Positions 42,651 through 53,267 of a stretch of 64,000 nt of DNA are shown in pieces. Positions within the stretch are counted from its first letter, which is position 1; each line of letters begins with the position of its first letter. Source of the DNA: Leptodactylus fallax (taxonomy: Eukaryota; Chordata; Amphibia; Anura; Leptodactylidae); the NCBI GenBank assembly GCA_947044405.1, contig CAMRHE010000166.1:2419501-2483500 (forward strand). The letters run 5' to 3'. The translations under genes and the position numbers were made by a program. The notes under the pieces were generated by a model. That model was not told where the DNA came from. It searched no databases and was given only the letters and a program-made list of their open reading frames with translations.

Positions 42651-44127
42651 ACCAGAATGTTATAAAGAGTGATCAGCTTAACAGCAATTACTTGCAAAGT
42701 CAATATTTGCCTAGAAAATGAACTTTATCCCCCAAAACACATTTCAACATCATTGCAGCCCTGCCTTAAAAGGACCACCTAACATCGTTTCAGTGATTGC
42801 TCCATTAACACAGGTGTGGGTGTTGATGAGGACAGGGCTGGAGATCAATCTGTCATGATTAAGTAAGAATGACACCACTGGACACTTTAAAAGGAGGCTG
42901 GTGCTTGCCATCATTGTTTCTCTTCTGTTAACCATGGTTATCTCTAAAGAAACACGTGCAGTCATCATTGCACTGCACAAAAATGGCCTAACTGGGAAGA
43001 GTAGTGCAGCTAGAAAGACTGCACCTCAGTCAACAATCTATCGCATCATCAAGAACTTCAAGGAGAGAGGTTCCATTGGTGCCAAAAAGGCTCCAGGGCG
43101 CCTAAGAAACACCAGCAAGCGGCAAGACTGTCTCTTAAAAGTGTTTCAGCTGCGGGATCGGGCTACCAGCAGTGCAGAGCTTGCTGAGGAATGGCAGCAG
43201 GCAGGTGTGAGTGCATCTGCACGCACTGTGAGGCGGAGACTCTTGGAGCAAGGCCTGGTCTCAAGGAGGGCAGCAAAGAAGCCACTTCTCTCCAGAAAAA
43301 ACATCAGGGACAGACTGATATTCTGCAAAAGGTACAGGGAGTGGACTGCTGAGGACTGGGGTAAAGTCATTTTCTCTGATGAATCCCCTTTTCCATTGTT
43401 TGGAACATCTGGAAAACAGCTTATTCGGAGAAGAAGAGGTGAGCGCTACCACCAGTCTTGTCTAATGCCAACTGTAAAGCATCCTGAAACCATTCATGTG
43501 TGGGGTTGCTTCTCAGCCAAGGGAATCGGCTCTCTCACAGTCTTGCCTAAAAACACAGCCATGAATAAAGAATGGTACCAGAATGTCCTCCAAGAGCAAC
43601 TTCTCCCAACCGTCCAAGAGCAGTTTGGCGCTCAACAATGCCTTTTCCAGCATGATGGAGCACCTTGCCATAAAGCAAAGGTGATAACTAAATGGCTCAG
43701 GGAACAAAACATAGAGATTTTGGGTCCATGGCCTGGAAACTTCCCAGATCTTAATCCCATTGAGAACTTGTGGTCAATCATCAAGAGACGGGTGGACAAA
43801 CAAAAACCAACAAATTCAGACAAAATTAAAGCATTGATTCTGCAAGAATGGACTGCTATCAGTCAGGATTTGGTCCAGAAGTTGATTGAGAGCATGCCAG
43901 GGAGAATTGCAGAGGTCCTGAAGAAGAAGGGTCAACACTGCAAACATTGACTTGCTGCATTAACTCATTCTAACTGTCAATATAAGCTTCTGTTACTCAT
44001 AATATGAATGCAATTATATTTCTGTATGTGATAAAAACATCTGACAAACACACATAAAAACCAGAGGGCAGCAGATCATGTGAAAATATAATATTTGTGT
44101 CATTCTCAAAACTTTTGGCCATGACTG
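42568..44127 (+). mobile_element. Tc1 transposon with intact transposase
   Basis: The right terminal repeat (reversed: CAGTCATGGCCAAAAGTTTT then GAGAATGACAC) ends at 44127 next to TA (44128-44129). The left repeat is recognisable but corrupted at about 42566-42600. The total length of about 1.56 kb is standard. It is inserted in the Penelope gene, immediately after the codons for a Cys/His motif (RCGHNKC), in the direction opposite to that gene. Confidence 0.9.
42934..43950 (+). CDS. Tc1/mariner transposase, uninterrupted
   Basis: 338 codons from the ATG at 42934, chosen because it lies in a good context (ACCATGG) and matches the usual family start (MVISKETRAVIIALHKNG). N-terminal paired helix-turn-helix regions (GKSSAARKTAPQSTIYRIIK; SSAELAEEWQQAGVSASART) are joined by a basic GRLR box. 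The catalytic domain has Asp in VIFSDESPF, Asp in FQHDGAPCHKAK and Glu in DLNPIENLW. I count 35 residues between the last two, so DD35E rather than the DD34E of many Tc1 elements. WGCFSAKGIGSL is the glycine-rich motif. No stop or frameshift is visible. It cuts and pastes the element at TA sites. Confidence 0.93.
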   Translation: MVISKETRAVIIALHKNGLTGKSSAARKTAPQSTIYRIIKNFKERGSIGAKKAPGRLRNTSKRQDCLLKVFQLRDRATSSAELAEEWQQAGVSASARTVRRRLLEQGLVSRRAAKKPLLSRKNIRDRLIFCKRYREWTAEDWGKVIFSDESPFPLFGTSGKQLIRRRRGERYHQSCLMPTVKHPETIHVWGCFSAKGIGSLTVLPKNTAMNKEWYQNVLQEQLLPTVQEQFGAQQCLFQHDGAPCHKAKVITKWLREQNIEILGPWPGNFPDLNPIENLWSIIKRRVDKQKPTNSDKIKALILQEWTAISQDLVQKLIESMPGRIAEVLKKKGQHCKH

Positions 44128-44129
44128 TA

Positions 44130-46010
44130 CATTTGTTGTGTCCACACCTAAAACTGCCTGGGGTTGAACATACTTGTTTAATTTTCCTAGTGACAGTTTT
44201 AAGACGACTTGGGGCGATCAGATTCTTTAGAGATCTAGCCCTGCTAAAAGTTATCCCAGGGTCCTTGGGTAATTCTGTTTTGAGATATTGGTCATTAAGC
44301 AAAATGTTCCAATTTTTTTCTAAAGATAGATCTAATATGTCCATGCAATCCATTATATGTTGTTATAAAGTTGTGATTGAAAGTGGGTATATTAGTTGTG
44401 TTTTTACAGCGGGGAAAGAGACATTCTGATTGGGTGAAGTTGTTAGCTTTTGTTTGTGCTGCTCTCACTATAGGTTTTGGATAATTTCTCTCATTAAATC
44501 TCTTTGATATGATTTTACTTTGATGAAGAAAATCTTCATCTCTTGTACAGTTCCTGCGTACCCTTTTAAATTGGCTGAAAGGGATATTCTCCTTCCATTT
44601 GCGGTGATGTAAGCTATTAAAATCCAGGAGACTATTACAGTCAACTTTCTTGAAAAATGTTTTCGTTTGTATGGTATTGTCAATGTTCATCAATAAGAGA
44701 TCCAGATATTCAAGTTCAGAGGGATTAATTTTGCCAGTAAAATCAAGGCCCCAAGTATTTGAATTAAGGTACTGTGTAAAGTTGGAAAACGAATCAGATG
44801 TGCCATCCCAAATGAAAAAGAGGTCATCAATATATATTTTGTATAGAACTATTGCTTTTGTCCATTGGTGGGGACCAACTATAAATGATTTTTCAAAAAC
44901 CCCCATAAATAAGTTCGCAAAACTAGGGGCAAATCTAGTCCCCATTGCGGTTCCCTTGGTTTGCAGATAAATCTGATTTTGAAATTCAAATGAATTATGA
45001 GTCAGAATATAACGTATGCTTTCCAGAATAAAAATCTTCTGATTGGCGGGCATTTGGGGATCTTCAGTTAGATAAGAGGATATAGCCTCTATACCCAGAT
45101 CATGTTGTATGTTGCTATATAGAGCTTTAACATCTAAGGTGGCCCATTGATAGTTTGATTGCCATTCTAATTTCAGTAATATTTCAATTAAGCTAGGTGA
45201 ATCCTTAAGATAAGAGGGTAAGGTGACCAGATATTTTTGCAAATGAATATCAACATAATGTGATAAATTCCGACTAATTGAGTTCAGACCAGATATAATG
45301 GGCCTTCCTGGAGGGTTAAGGGGGTCCTTGTGTATTTTTGGTAAGTGGTAGAAGAGGGCCAGACTGGGGTTCTTCACCAATAAATAATCTTTTTCTTTAG
45401 TAGTAAGGATTCCCTGTCGATGGGCATCCAAAATTAAAGTGGTGAATTCCTGAAGATGTTCGGTTGTGGGGTCTTTATGAAGGGGAATGTAGTAATTGTC
45501 ATCCGAGAGTATGTTGAGAGCCTCGGTGACATATGCTGTTTTATTCATAATCACAATATCCCCCCCCCCTGTCCGCGTTTTTGATTACTATCACATTATT
45601 ACCCTTTAGGGCAAGGAGGGCTCTTCTTTCATGTAGCGTGAGATTATGTGAACCCTGTGTATGTTGCGATATTTTCCTAAAATCTGAACTAACAAGGGCA
45701 TAGAAGGTTTCTATGTGGTGACCTTTGTGGTAAGTTGGATTGAAAGTAGATTTAGGTTTAAGATTTGTATTAATGGGTTTGTTTTGGAGGGTGGACATTT
45801 GGGCATCTGACTGTGAATCCATAGTGGCAGCAGTCTCAGATCTAGTTTTATTAGTTATGGCAAAATGCCTTGTTAAAGTGAGCTTCCTCACAAATCTATT
45901 TAGATCCACAAATAATTGTAACTCATCGATCTTTTGAGAGGGGCAGAAGGAGAGTCCCTTAGACAGCAGACTTTCCTCTGCTGGAGTTAGTTGGTGGTCA
46001 GATAGATTAA
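44130..46010 (-). pseudogene. Penelope reverse transcriptase and linker, frameshifted
   Basis: Minus strand, in order: conserved N-terminal motif LLSKGLSFCPSQKIDELQ (about 45970-45910), DLNRFVRKLTLTRHF, then NADRGG (45909 frame). The frame changes in a run of ten C at about 45560-45570. The reverse transcriptase continues (45554-44295): YHLPKIHKDP, WATLDVKALYSNI (motif A), KGTAMGTRFAPSFANLFMG (motif B), IYIDDLFFIWDG (catalytic YIDD). Near a T run at 44311-44317 the frame changes again into the linker with SLKNLIAPSRL and GSFRCGHNKC, where the Tc1 is inserted. Penelope elements prime on DNA ends or nicks made by their GIY-YIG nuclease. Both frame changes fall in homopolymers. Confidence 0.85.
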
Positions 46011-46022
46011 AAATACAGGTTG

Positions 46023-46976
46023 TTAAGTTTTGTTTCTCTTGGAGCTGGGGCTCAGGGGGTCCAGGGTCCTTCCTGTGTTTCCTCCCTCCCCTGCAGACTC
46101 TGCGTCTCTTTCTTGGGTAGGTAAAGTTTGTGACTGGTCGTGTCTTTCCTTTCGTTTTAGGCTCAGGGGACTGTAATAATCGGATATTTTGGATATCCGA
46201 ATCTGTAATGGAGTTTCTTTGGTGTGGTATATAGTAGTTGGGGTCAATAGAGGGGGAAGGCCTAAAAAAGACTCTTTCTCTTGAGTGTTAGATAAATTTA
46301 GGGCCTGTTTTATTTGTGTGAGGGAGAGCGGGGTATTGTAAAGGGAATCATCTAAAATGGATTCAAGTGAAATATTAGCAACTGAACTGGTATTGGAAGT
46401 AACCATGGAGGGAGAGTTAGGTGTTAATAGAGATACAGTTGTGTTAATCTTGGAGCTTTCTAGGGTATCCCCAAATGTGGTTGCTGGTAAGCATAGAGTT
46501 TGTGTTGATTCAACTAAAGGAATTGTAGATGAATTAGAAATGGATCCATGTGTTCGTTTGTTATTTAAAAGGGGATCCTTTATTTGAGATTCTATGTGAA
46601 GACTATTGAATGGTGTCTTGACTGTAGTTTGTGTTAAGTTTTGTCCGGATCCAGATGATCGGGCTACATTAAAATCTTCGCTGAAAGTGGTAACCTTAGG
46701 TTTGTTCTGGGTCTTAGTTTTAGGAATTAAGGGTGTTTGGGGGATAGCTCTAGAAGATTGGCCTGGTTCCCTCATAACACTATATTGTTGTATGGCTTTT
46801 TTCCTAAGGGATCCAGAATTGTTGGTAGCCTTTTTTGCATTTGGATCAGTATATGATCTCAAAGGGACCTGTTCGAACGTTTTACTGGAAGTGGTCCAGA
46901 ACTGGATATTATTATTTTGAAAGTCGTGTCTGTCTCTGTTAAGTTTGTTACTTTTAGTTTTGAGCATATTTCTCAC
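46023..46976 (-). CDS. Penelope upstream frame, Ser/Thr/Asn-rich part
   Basis: 317 codons, low in hydrophobic segments and rich in Ser, Thr, Asn and Lys (for example NTSSVANISLESILDD, PLSLTQIKQALNLSNTQEKE). It is in the same register as the 168-codon frame just upstream (47495-46989) and separated from it by a single stop plus a few codons, so the two probably form one protein in an undamaged copy. I recognise no domain. The C-terminal basic end (SPSSKRNKT) precedes the reverse-transcriptase frame by a short gap. A nucleic-acid-binding role like other ORF1 proteins is a guess. Confidence 0.55.
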   Translation of the reverse strand: MRNMLKTKSNKLNRDRHDFQNNNIQFWTTSSKTFEQVPLRSYTDPNAKKATNNSGSLRKKAIQQYSVMREPGQSSRAIPQTPLIPKTKTQNKPKVTTFSEDFNVARSSGSGQNLTQTTVKTPFNSLHIESQIKDPLLNNKRTHGSISNSSTIPLVESTQTLCLPATTFGDTLESSKINTTVSLLTPNSPSMVTSNTSSVANISLESILDDSLYNTPLSLTQIKQALNLSNTQEKESFLGLPPLLTPTTIYHTKETPLQIRISKISDYYSPLSLKRKERHDQSQTLPTQERDAESAGEGGNTGRTLDPLSPSSKRNKT

Positions 46977-46988
46977 TATTTCCCTGAG

Positions 46989-47495
46989 TCATATACGGAG
47001 TACATTCCTCATTCTAGTAAAGTCAGGATGCTTACTATTATCCTCGATTTTTTTGGTTAGATCCAAGATTTTATTTTCTAGATCTTTAGCTAGGGTTATC
47101 CTTTTATGAGATAAACAGTCAACGAGACCAATTGTGCACTGGTGTAAAAATTCATCCCATTCATTAGAAAAGGTTATATCATTGGGGAAGGGTGATGAAA
47201 TTCTAATTCTCAACCCTCTTGGAGTAATATTTTCTTTCAAATATATTAACAAAAATTTGTGGTCTAGACTGTGTCTAGTTTTATCATATAGTAGTCTTTC
47301 AAGGTCCCAAAACAGGGTACTCAATTGTTCATGACTAATTAAGGGTACAGCCAATGGTGAAATGTTAACATTAGGTGTAATAGTTGCCTCCTGGGTAAAG
47401 GGAGGGGGTCTAGTATAATAATCAAACAGATCCTCCCTTTCCCAGGATCTATTCCTAATAAAATCCATTATAATTAGGAGGATAATAATAAACAC
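46989..47495 (-). CDS. Penelope upstream frame, N-terminal PRGLRI-type part
   Basis: 168 codons from an ATG at 47495; the ATG ten codons in (MDFIRNRSWERED, 47468) is a better start because the first residues are purely hydrophobic. The segment LLIYLKENITPRGLRIRISS followed by EWDEFLHQCTIGLVD resembles predicted frog proteins I associate with Penelope-like elements. It ends in a coiled-coil-like KDLENKILDLTKKIED. A stop at 46989-46991 separates it from the next frame in the same register. Function unknown. Confidence 0.55.
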   Translation of the reverse strand: MFIIILLIIMDFIRNRSWEREDLFDYYTRPPPFTQEATITPNVNISPLAVPLISHEQLSTLFWDLERLLYDKTRHSLDHKFLLIYLKENITPRGLRIRISSPFPNDITFSNEWDEFLHQCTIGLVDCLSHKRITLAKDLENKILDLTKKIEDNSKHPDFTRMRNVLRI

Positions 47496-47656
47496 AAATT
47501 GGTACAGATTACAGTATTTTGAGTAAAAAAAAAAAGAATAAAATCACTTATTTAAATAAAATGCTGCTCGTAGGTGCCTGGATGTATGTGATGACACACC
47601 GGTCACCGTTGTCCACTAGCTAAGGGTCTCCTGGTCAAAAAACCCAGAGCTATAGT

Positions 47657-47772
47657 GATAAAGAAAGAATATGGGGGTGGCACCGAGCTGCCCACACTGA
47701 GGTATAGTCCAATAAAGTCCGGAGGTATATAGATGGAATCCTCCTCACTTTCTTACGCTGTGCAATGTTAGG
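47657..47772 (-). repeat. 5' remnant of the Penelope pseudo-LTR
   Basis: Direct repeat of 29128-29243, with one extra G in the GGGG run and a few substitutions. It marks the 5' end of this copy, which is truncated before the hammerhead-like part. Confidence 0.8.
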
Positions 47773-48437
47773 TAGGGACTGATCGACCGGTTGCTGGCTG
47801 TCGCCTAGGACAGATCGGGCAAGTTAGCCAGGGACAGTGGGGGGTTCAGCTTTAAGGCTCTCTGTCTTGTTGTGCCCCTCCCCACAGGGTTCTGCAGCAG
47901 CACTAGGGAATTGCTCAACTGGCAATTCCCTTACACTCACTAGCTATAATTATACTGTGGGGTCTCTTCAGACCCCAGAGTAATAATAAGTGGAGGGCCA
48001 AGAGAGGTGACAAACTAAAAAAACAACATACTTACCTTTTCCTGCTCCGCAGCCGCTGTGTTCTCTTCGGGCGCTTCTGCCTGTAGTTAGCGACCTCTGA
48101 TTGGTTCTCAGGGTTCACGTAGAGTTATTATGCGTAATGACGTCGGACATGACCCCAGAGGTCTCTTACGTCAGACAGAAGCGCCCGAAGAGCGGACAGC
48201 GGCTGCGGAGCAGGAAAAGGTAAGTACGTTTTTTTTATGTTTCATCACTTCTCCTGAGCGTCTGCTTAGTATACTCTGGGGTCTGAAGAAACCCCCCCCC
48301 CCCCCGAGTATAATAACAGCAGTTTCGTTTCGGCCATGTTTGGTCCGATCTACTGGGTGAGCACTCGGGTCGCCGTGCCAGGGAAATAAGCCTCACGTGC
48401 CACTCTTGGCATGCGTGCCGGGGGTTGCCGACCCCTG
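47773..48437. other. Right half of the split hAT element
   Basis: Contains paired inverted segments (CTTACCTTTTCCTGCTCCGC at 48031-48050 and its inverse at about 48200-48220), a palindromic module with ACTCTGGGGTCT, and the final GGTTGCCGACCCCTG end. No coding sequence. Confidence 0.7.
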
Positions 48438-48889
48438 GTCTAGCTGCTCGTCCATAGACTTGTACTGGGGGGGCGTTCCTCACAGCTCAGCGTCATCACT
48501 GGGCTGTAAGGAACACCCCCTCTCTCTGTACTCGCCCATAGCACTGTACTGTCAGAGGGGGCGTTCCTTACATCCCAGCGGTGATGCTGAGCTGTGAGGA
48601 ACGCCCCCCCCCAGTACAAGTCTATGGACGAGTACTGTCAGGGAGGGCATTCTTCACAAACCAGCTAGACTGTCAGGAACGCCCTTCTGATAGTGAACTG
48701 TGAAACTATGACCCCCGATATCTCCAGCCCCGGGGCACATACCAGGAAAGCCGGCAGTGTGCTGAATTCAGCGCGCTGTCGGCTTTCTAGCGGTATGTAA
48801 AACAACATATACATGAGGACGTGAAAGGTCCTCTTTAACATGTTATTTAACTCACACAATGATCACTATAAGAAAAACAAATAAAAAAC

Positions 48890-49395
48890 TACACAAAAAT
48901 TTGTATTCCCAAAAAATGGAACAAAAAATGATCAAAAAGCTAAATGCAAAAAATTTGCCCTAACATAGTTCGATCAATTAAAATTTAAAACATTATGGCT
49001 TAGAATAAGGCAATGCAAAAACAAAATATTTAATTTAAAAGGGGTCTTTTATTTAGTAAAATGTACAAGAAAACTATAAATTAGGCATCACTGTACAGTA
49101 ATCATACTGACCCAGAATAAAGTTAACGTGTCATTTGTACCATATGTTGAAAGAGCAAAACGCAAAAAATAAGCTGAAAAAATTGAAGAATTGCTTTTTT
49201 TTTTTTTTGCTATCCCCCCCGAAAAAATAATAAAAGTTTTTTTTTGAATGCATAATATGTACTACAAAATGGGTCCATTTAAAAATACAGCTTGTCTATG
49301 AAAAATCAAGCCATCATATGGCTACATCAATGAAAAAATAAAAAAGTTATAGCTCTCAGAAGACAGGAAAGAAAAAAAGCACAAAAGTATGGCTC
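48890..49395 (+). repeat. Interspersed repeat, copy 2 (AAAAAGTTATGG family)
   Basis: Carries ATATGTTGAAAGAGCAAAAC, GAAAAAATAATAAAAG, CATATGGCTACATCAATGAA and AAAATAAAAAAGTTATAGCT, in the order seen at 19960-20330. Class not known to me. Confidence 0.55.
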
Positions 49396-49554
49396 ATCCT
49401 GAAGACCAAAATAGGCTGTGTCATAATATTGTACTCCAAAAGAAGACAAGAAAAGAAAAGGAATGGCACTACCATTTAGAGAGTGAAGGATAATCAGAGG
49501 TTTCCTAGATATAAAATAGGTGGTGGTCAGCAGATGAATGACACATGTCTAGAC

Positions 49555-50845
49555 CAGGGGTAGGCAACCTTTTTTGTTCGGCGTGCCGATTTTGATTAAA
49601 AAAATCAAAGTTGAGGTACTTGGAGTGCCGGTCAATAATTGTAAGTCTGACGACCCCTGCACATGGTATTATGTCACATAGCGGCCCCTGTATTATGGTG
49701 ATAATACTAGTGCTTATTGCTATTACTATTATTTTAGCGTGTAACAGATATCACTAGAGAGGCAGGCGGCGTATTTTACTCTATAAAGATCAGGTATGGA
49801 CAGGACAGAGACAGTGAAAAAATGTAAACTTTATTGGTGACTTTGTGCATGTGTTGTGTAAGTGTTTGGTGCGACACTTCTGGCGCTGCGACCTGGAGGA
49901 AGGTAAATGTCTGGGTCACAGCGCCAATAACTTCCTGGTTATGTGATTAGGCTCAGAGGGGTATTACATTATCCCTCTATGTGACTATCAGAGAGCAAAA
50001 GTACAGTATGCTCTCTGATTGATAGGAGAGGGGATAAGGATGGAAGTCTCTGCTACCCCCCTGGGGTCATCTGCAGCTTATGCACAGACAATGAGGAGTT
50101 ATCATTGTCTCTGCAGCTCCTCCTCCCCCTCCTTCCTTAGCTCTAAGATGCTGCCTGAAGCAGGAGGGGGGACACTTTTAGAGCCCCATTTCTAAGGATC
50201 TATTAGGGCCACAAACATGCAACTGGATTCATTTTAAAGATGAGAATCTCATATTTAAAACGATATCAAGATCTCCATGATTGACTTTACACAATCAGAG
50301 CGATTCACTGTTAAAACGATGTTTGAGATCTGCATTGGGATTTCAATGCCGAACATCATTTTCACCAGAGAATCGCTCAGGATGTGTAAGGACGATCATG
50401 GTGATCTTGGTATCATTTTAAAGAGGAGATTCTCATCTTTAAAATTAATCCAAGTGTTTCTTTATAGCTTGAACCAATCCTGAGCAATTCGCTCAGGTAC
50501 AGTAGTGAAGCCGGCAGTTACCGGCTTTACTACTGTACACAGACTGTGCAGACGCCGGGTGATGCCGCATCCATCTTCACCCGGCACTAATGAAATTTTA
50601 AGGAAGCCGGATGGAAAAATGCTGCAGGTAACGTTTTTCCATCCGGCTGAGGCACAAATACAGCGCCAGAACTGATGCCTCTTGTGCCAGAACCGATCCC
50701 ATAGAAAACTATGTGTGCTTGTGTGCACCACGCTGGAGGGAAACAGATAGCTGTGCCGGACATATGTGAACACACCGCTGCCGTGCCAGGGAAATAAGCC
50801 TGGCGTGCCACTCTTGGCACGCGTGCCGGGGGTTGCCGACCCCTG
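49555..50845. mobile_element. Non-autonomous hAT element, TIR type CAGGGGTAGGCAACC
   Basis: The ends CAGGGGTAGGCAACC and GGTTGCCGACCCCTG are inverted repeats. GTCTAGAC flanks both sides exactly (49547-49554 and 50846-50853). The first 120 bases match the elements at 25554 and 28040, and the last 100 match the end of 28040-48437. It has one partial minisatellite unit (49660-49692) and no transposase. The interior includes CGATTCACT / GAATCGCTC inverted motifs. Confidence 0.92.
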
Positions 50846-50925
50846 GTCTAGACAAACTGAAAAAAAAAAACTGCAGCACTCAACAGTTTGTAAAACAAAT
50901 CTATTCTTTATTCTGTCTCTTTTAG

Positions 50926-51240
50926 GCCTGAGCCCCACATTGCAAAAATGTAGCGTTTTGGCTGTGGCGGAAACACAACGGCAAAAAACTCTGCGTTTTA
51001 CAGTACCTGCAAAGTGGATGGGATTCTGGCTAATCTCATCCACACATTGCTGAAAACAATCTGCAGCGGGAAAGCTGCGATTTCAAAAACACAAGCATTT
51101 TTGCAAATTGCAGCATGTCAATTATACCTACGCTAATGCTGACGTTTTCCATATAGGTATAATAGAAGCAGAACGTCCACAGAGGAAACTCTGCAGACTT
51201 TCTGTGAAAAACGCTGTGGAAAAAAAACGAACAGAATTCC
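50926..51240. repeat. MITE fragment of the 26433 family
   Basis: Starts TTAGGCCTGAGCCCCACATT and carries GTAGCGTTTTGGCTGTGG and GAGGAAACTCTGCAGACTTT, with AAAAACGCTGTGG near the end. One terminus is incomplete. Confidence 0.55.
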
Positions 51241-53267
51241 TTAGACTACACACCTCAATTTAGTCTAACTACAGTCTATTCCTTCTTATTACTTCCCATC
51301 CCAAAATCATAAATGTACAGCATGGCCAGCAAATTATGAAGATTTAATAATTAAAACATCTTAATAGGAGCAGGTTCTAGTCCACAACTGAGGAATCTTC
51401 TACTCTATCAGGGTAATGATATACCAAATTTACATTGGCAATGGAAATTGTCTATTATATGTCTGCAATAATATTCCAGTGAATGGAAACTTTTTAACAT
51501 TTAAACAAAAAAGGAAAATATCAAGTAAAGAGATTATGTTCTTGTGTTGGCAGGCATGGAAAATATCAAGCTGTTTGTTCAGAAAAACAGAGAAATTAAT
51601 TTCCTCTGCAAAACAAGTTTGATCATTATGAAGACATTAAAAGTTGTAGTTACCAACTCAAAGTTAAGCTCTGAAAACTATAAAAATACATTACATGTAA
51701 AAAAACATAATAAAATTGGGGGTGGGGAAGCATAACAGAATCCCAATACCAGAGGCTCCTTAAAAGAAAAAAAAAATAAAACATGACCCCAGGGATGGAT
51801 AATTGATGGATGATTAAAAGATACTGACAAAGCCTACATCTACTTTACTCAGCATGGCCGATCATGTCAAACTAAACCCATTGGTTTCTCCTTATATTAT
51901 ATATATCTCTTATCTCAATTTCTGCCAAACCTTTTCAGGTTGCTGAAAATTGGACTTAAATCGGTTATCCAAGTTTTTATAATTAAGTCATCAATTATAG
52001 ATTGTGGGAGTCCAATTCTCAGCACTCCCACCAAGTAACTGTTTGAAGGGACACTGAGTGAGCAGTCTCTTCATTGTTTAGGTAAAGGGCGCTGTAGTGC
52101 TCAGAATGCCATAAAGTTAATGCAATTCAGTTAATTTTAGATCAGTGGAGATTGTTACGAAGAGTAGCATCTACTCTGTATTGAAACCTTGTCCCTGAGA
52201 CTTGGATCTCCAGTGATCTAATTAACTGAATATCTTACTGATAGGTCAGCATTTTAAAAACCCCTTTGGTTCAACTCAGTTCAACATTTTAAAGTGTAAA
52301 ATAATGCACATAGTGAGTAGGAATTCTACCTGAGCATCATATTGGCAGTTCTGTGTTAGCCAGGACTTCAAAAGTAAATGAATTAGGCTATGGCTACACG
52401 GGATTTTGGCTTTGACTCATATTAAATTATAGTGGAGTCGTATTGCAACCATAAGAGTGCTTGACTTGTTTGCAACTTGAAGACAACTGTGAAAATGTGT
52501 AAACAGTGCATCCAGACATCCAAAGAAAGCAAATAACATGCTTATTCATATAACTAGATGTAAAGCCAGAAGAAAGCAGGAGATTGTGATCCTGCCGTAC
52601 AGAGCTTTACTGAGACCACCACCAGCCATGGCAGCTGTAAAGTTTAGATCTTTTTATATGTGGCCTGTGTTACTTCTGGTGAGTTTCTATGTATATCCTG
52701 CATGATCCTGGTGTTTCTTATTGTCTCAAGAAAGAAAGTTATAGAGTAGATTCTCCTGTACCTGTTCCACAACCTGTGTATTTACCAATTGTGTTTTTTT
52801 GTTTTTTACTGTAAATCAAGGAGAGTTATATACCAGACCATGAACCCTGCCCACCACCCACCATACCCTTGGCTATATTGGTATAACCAAAAGGGAATTT
52901 GATGCCACATCAGGGACTATGTTAATACTATAAATAACGAGAGAAATACGCTGATTGCATGACATGAGCACAAGTAGCATGCAGGTTCTACGGTATTGTT
53001 AGATTAAGCAGTAAAGATAAAAATTGCAACACAACAATCTTTAAGATTTAAGGTGGATCTTTAAGATGAAAACATTGGCGCTAGTGTTGGTTAATACAAC
53101 ATTGGGCTTGCGCTGCTTTCTGTGAGTCATATAGCCCTATCAAGGGGATTCATCCACTTATTCAAGTGCAGATTAGAATCCCGAAAAGTTTCACCAGGTA
53201 GGATGTACAGTTAACACTGACCCAAATAGCTTGGACAATAATATGTCAGAGAAGCAATGAAACATTA
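51241..53267. other. No recognised gene
   Basis: About 2 kb of AT-rich sequence with short frames, no element ends and no known motifs. Confidence 0.4.

Larger units (their letters stand above)
29128..47772 (-). mobile_element. Penelope-like retroelement, interrupted by a retrovirus and a Tc1
   Basis: A roughly 115-bp direct repeat (AAGAAAGAATATGGGG ... GCTGTGCAATG) occurs at 29128-29243 and 47657-47772, matching the terminal 'pseudo-LTR' arrangement of Penelope elements. The left copy extends to about 29560 with a hammerhead-like fold, so the right copy is 5'-truncated. Between them on the minus strand lie an N-terminal reading frame, the reverse transcriptase, a Cys/His linker and the tail of a GIY-YIG endonuclease. 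The retrovirus (30993-42269) and Tc1 (42568-44127) interrupt the 3' third. Without them the element is about 5.8 kb. No clear target duplication was seen. Confidence 0.85.
28040..48437. mobile_element. hAT element, TIR type CAGGGGTAGGCAACC, split by a Penelope element
   Basis: The left end CAGGGGTAGGCAACC and right end GGTTGCCGACCCCTG are inverted repeats, and both flanks carry GTCTAGCT exactly (28032-28039 and 48438-48445). That 8-bp duplication across 20 kb is the key evidence that the two halves are one insertion. The left half (28040-29127) resembles the elements at 25554 and 49555 and carries a minisatellite. The right half (47773-48437) carries the palindromic module with GTAAGT motifs. 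It has no transposase. Confidence 0.9.
27864..48838. mobile_element. Outermost TTAA MITE of the nested stack
   Basis: The left end TTAAAGAGGACCTTTCATGT and the right end, reversed, TTAAAGAGGACCTTTCACGT are inverted repeats flanked by TTAA. Subterminal GCTGACAGTGCGCTGAATTC at the left matches the inverse arrangement at 48750-48785. The same family is intact at 2031-2526. Without the hAT at 28040-48437 it is about 570 bp. Everything between its two halves is later insertion. Confidence 0.85.
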
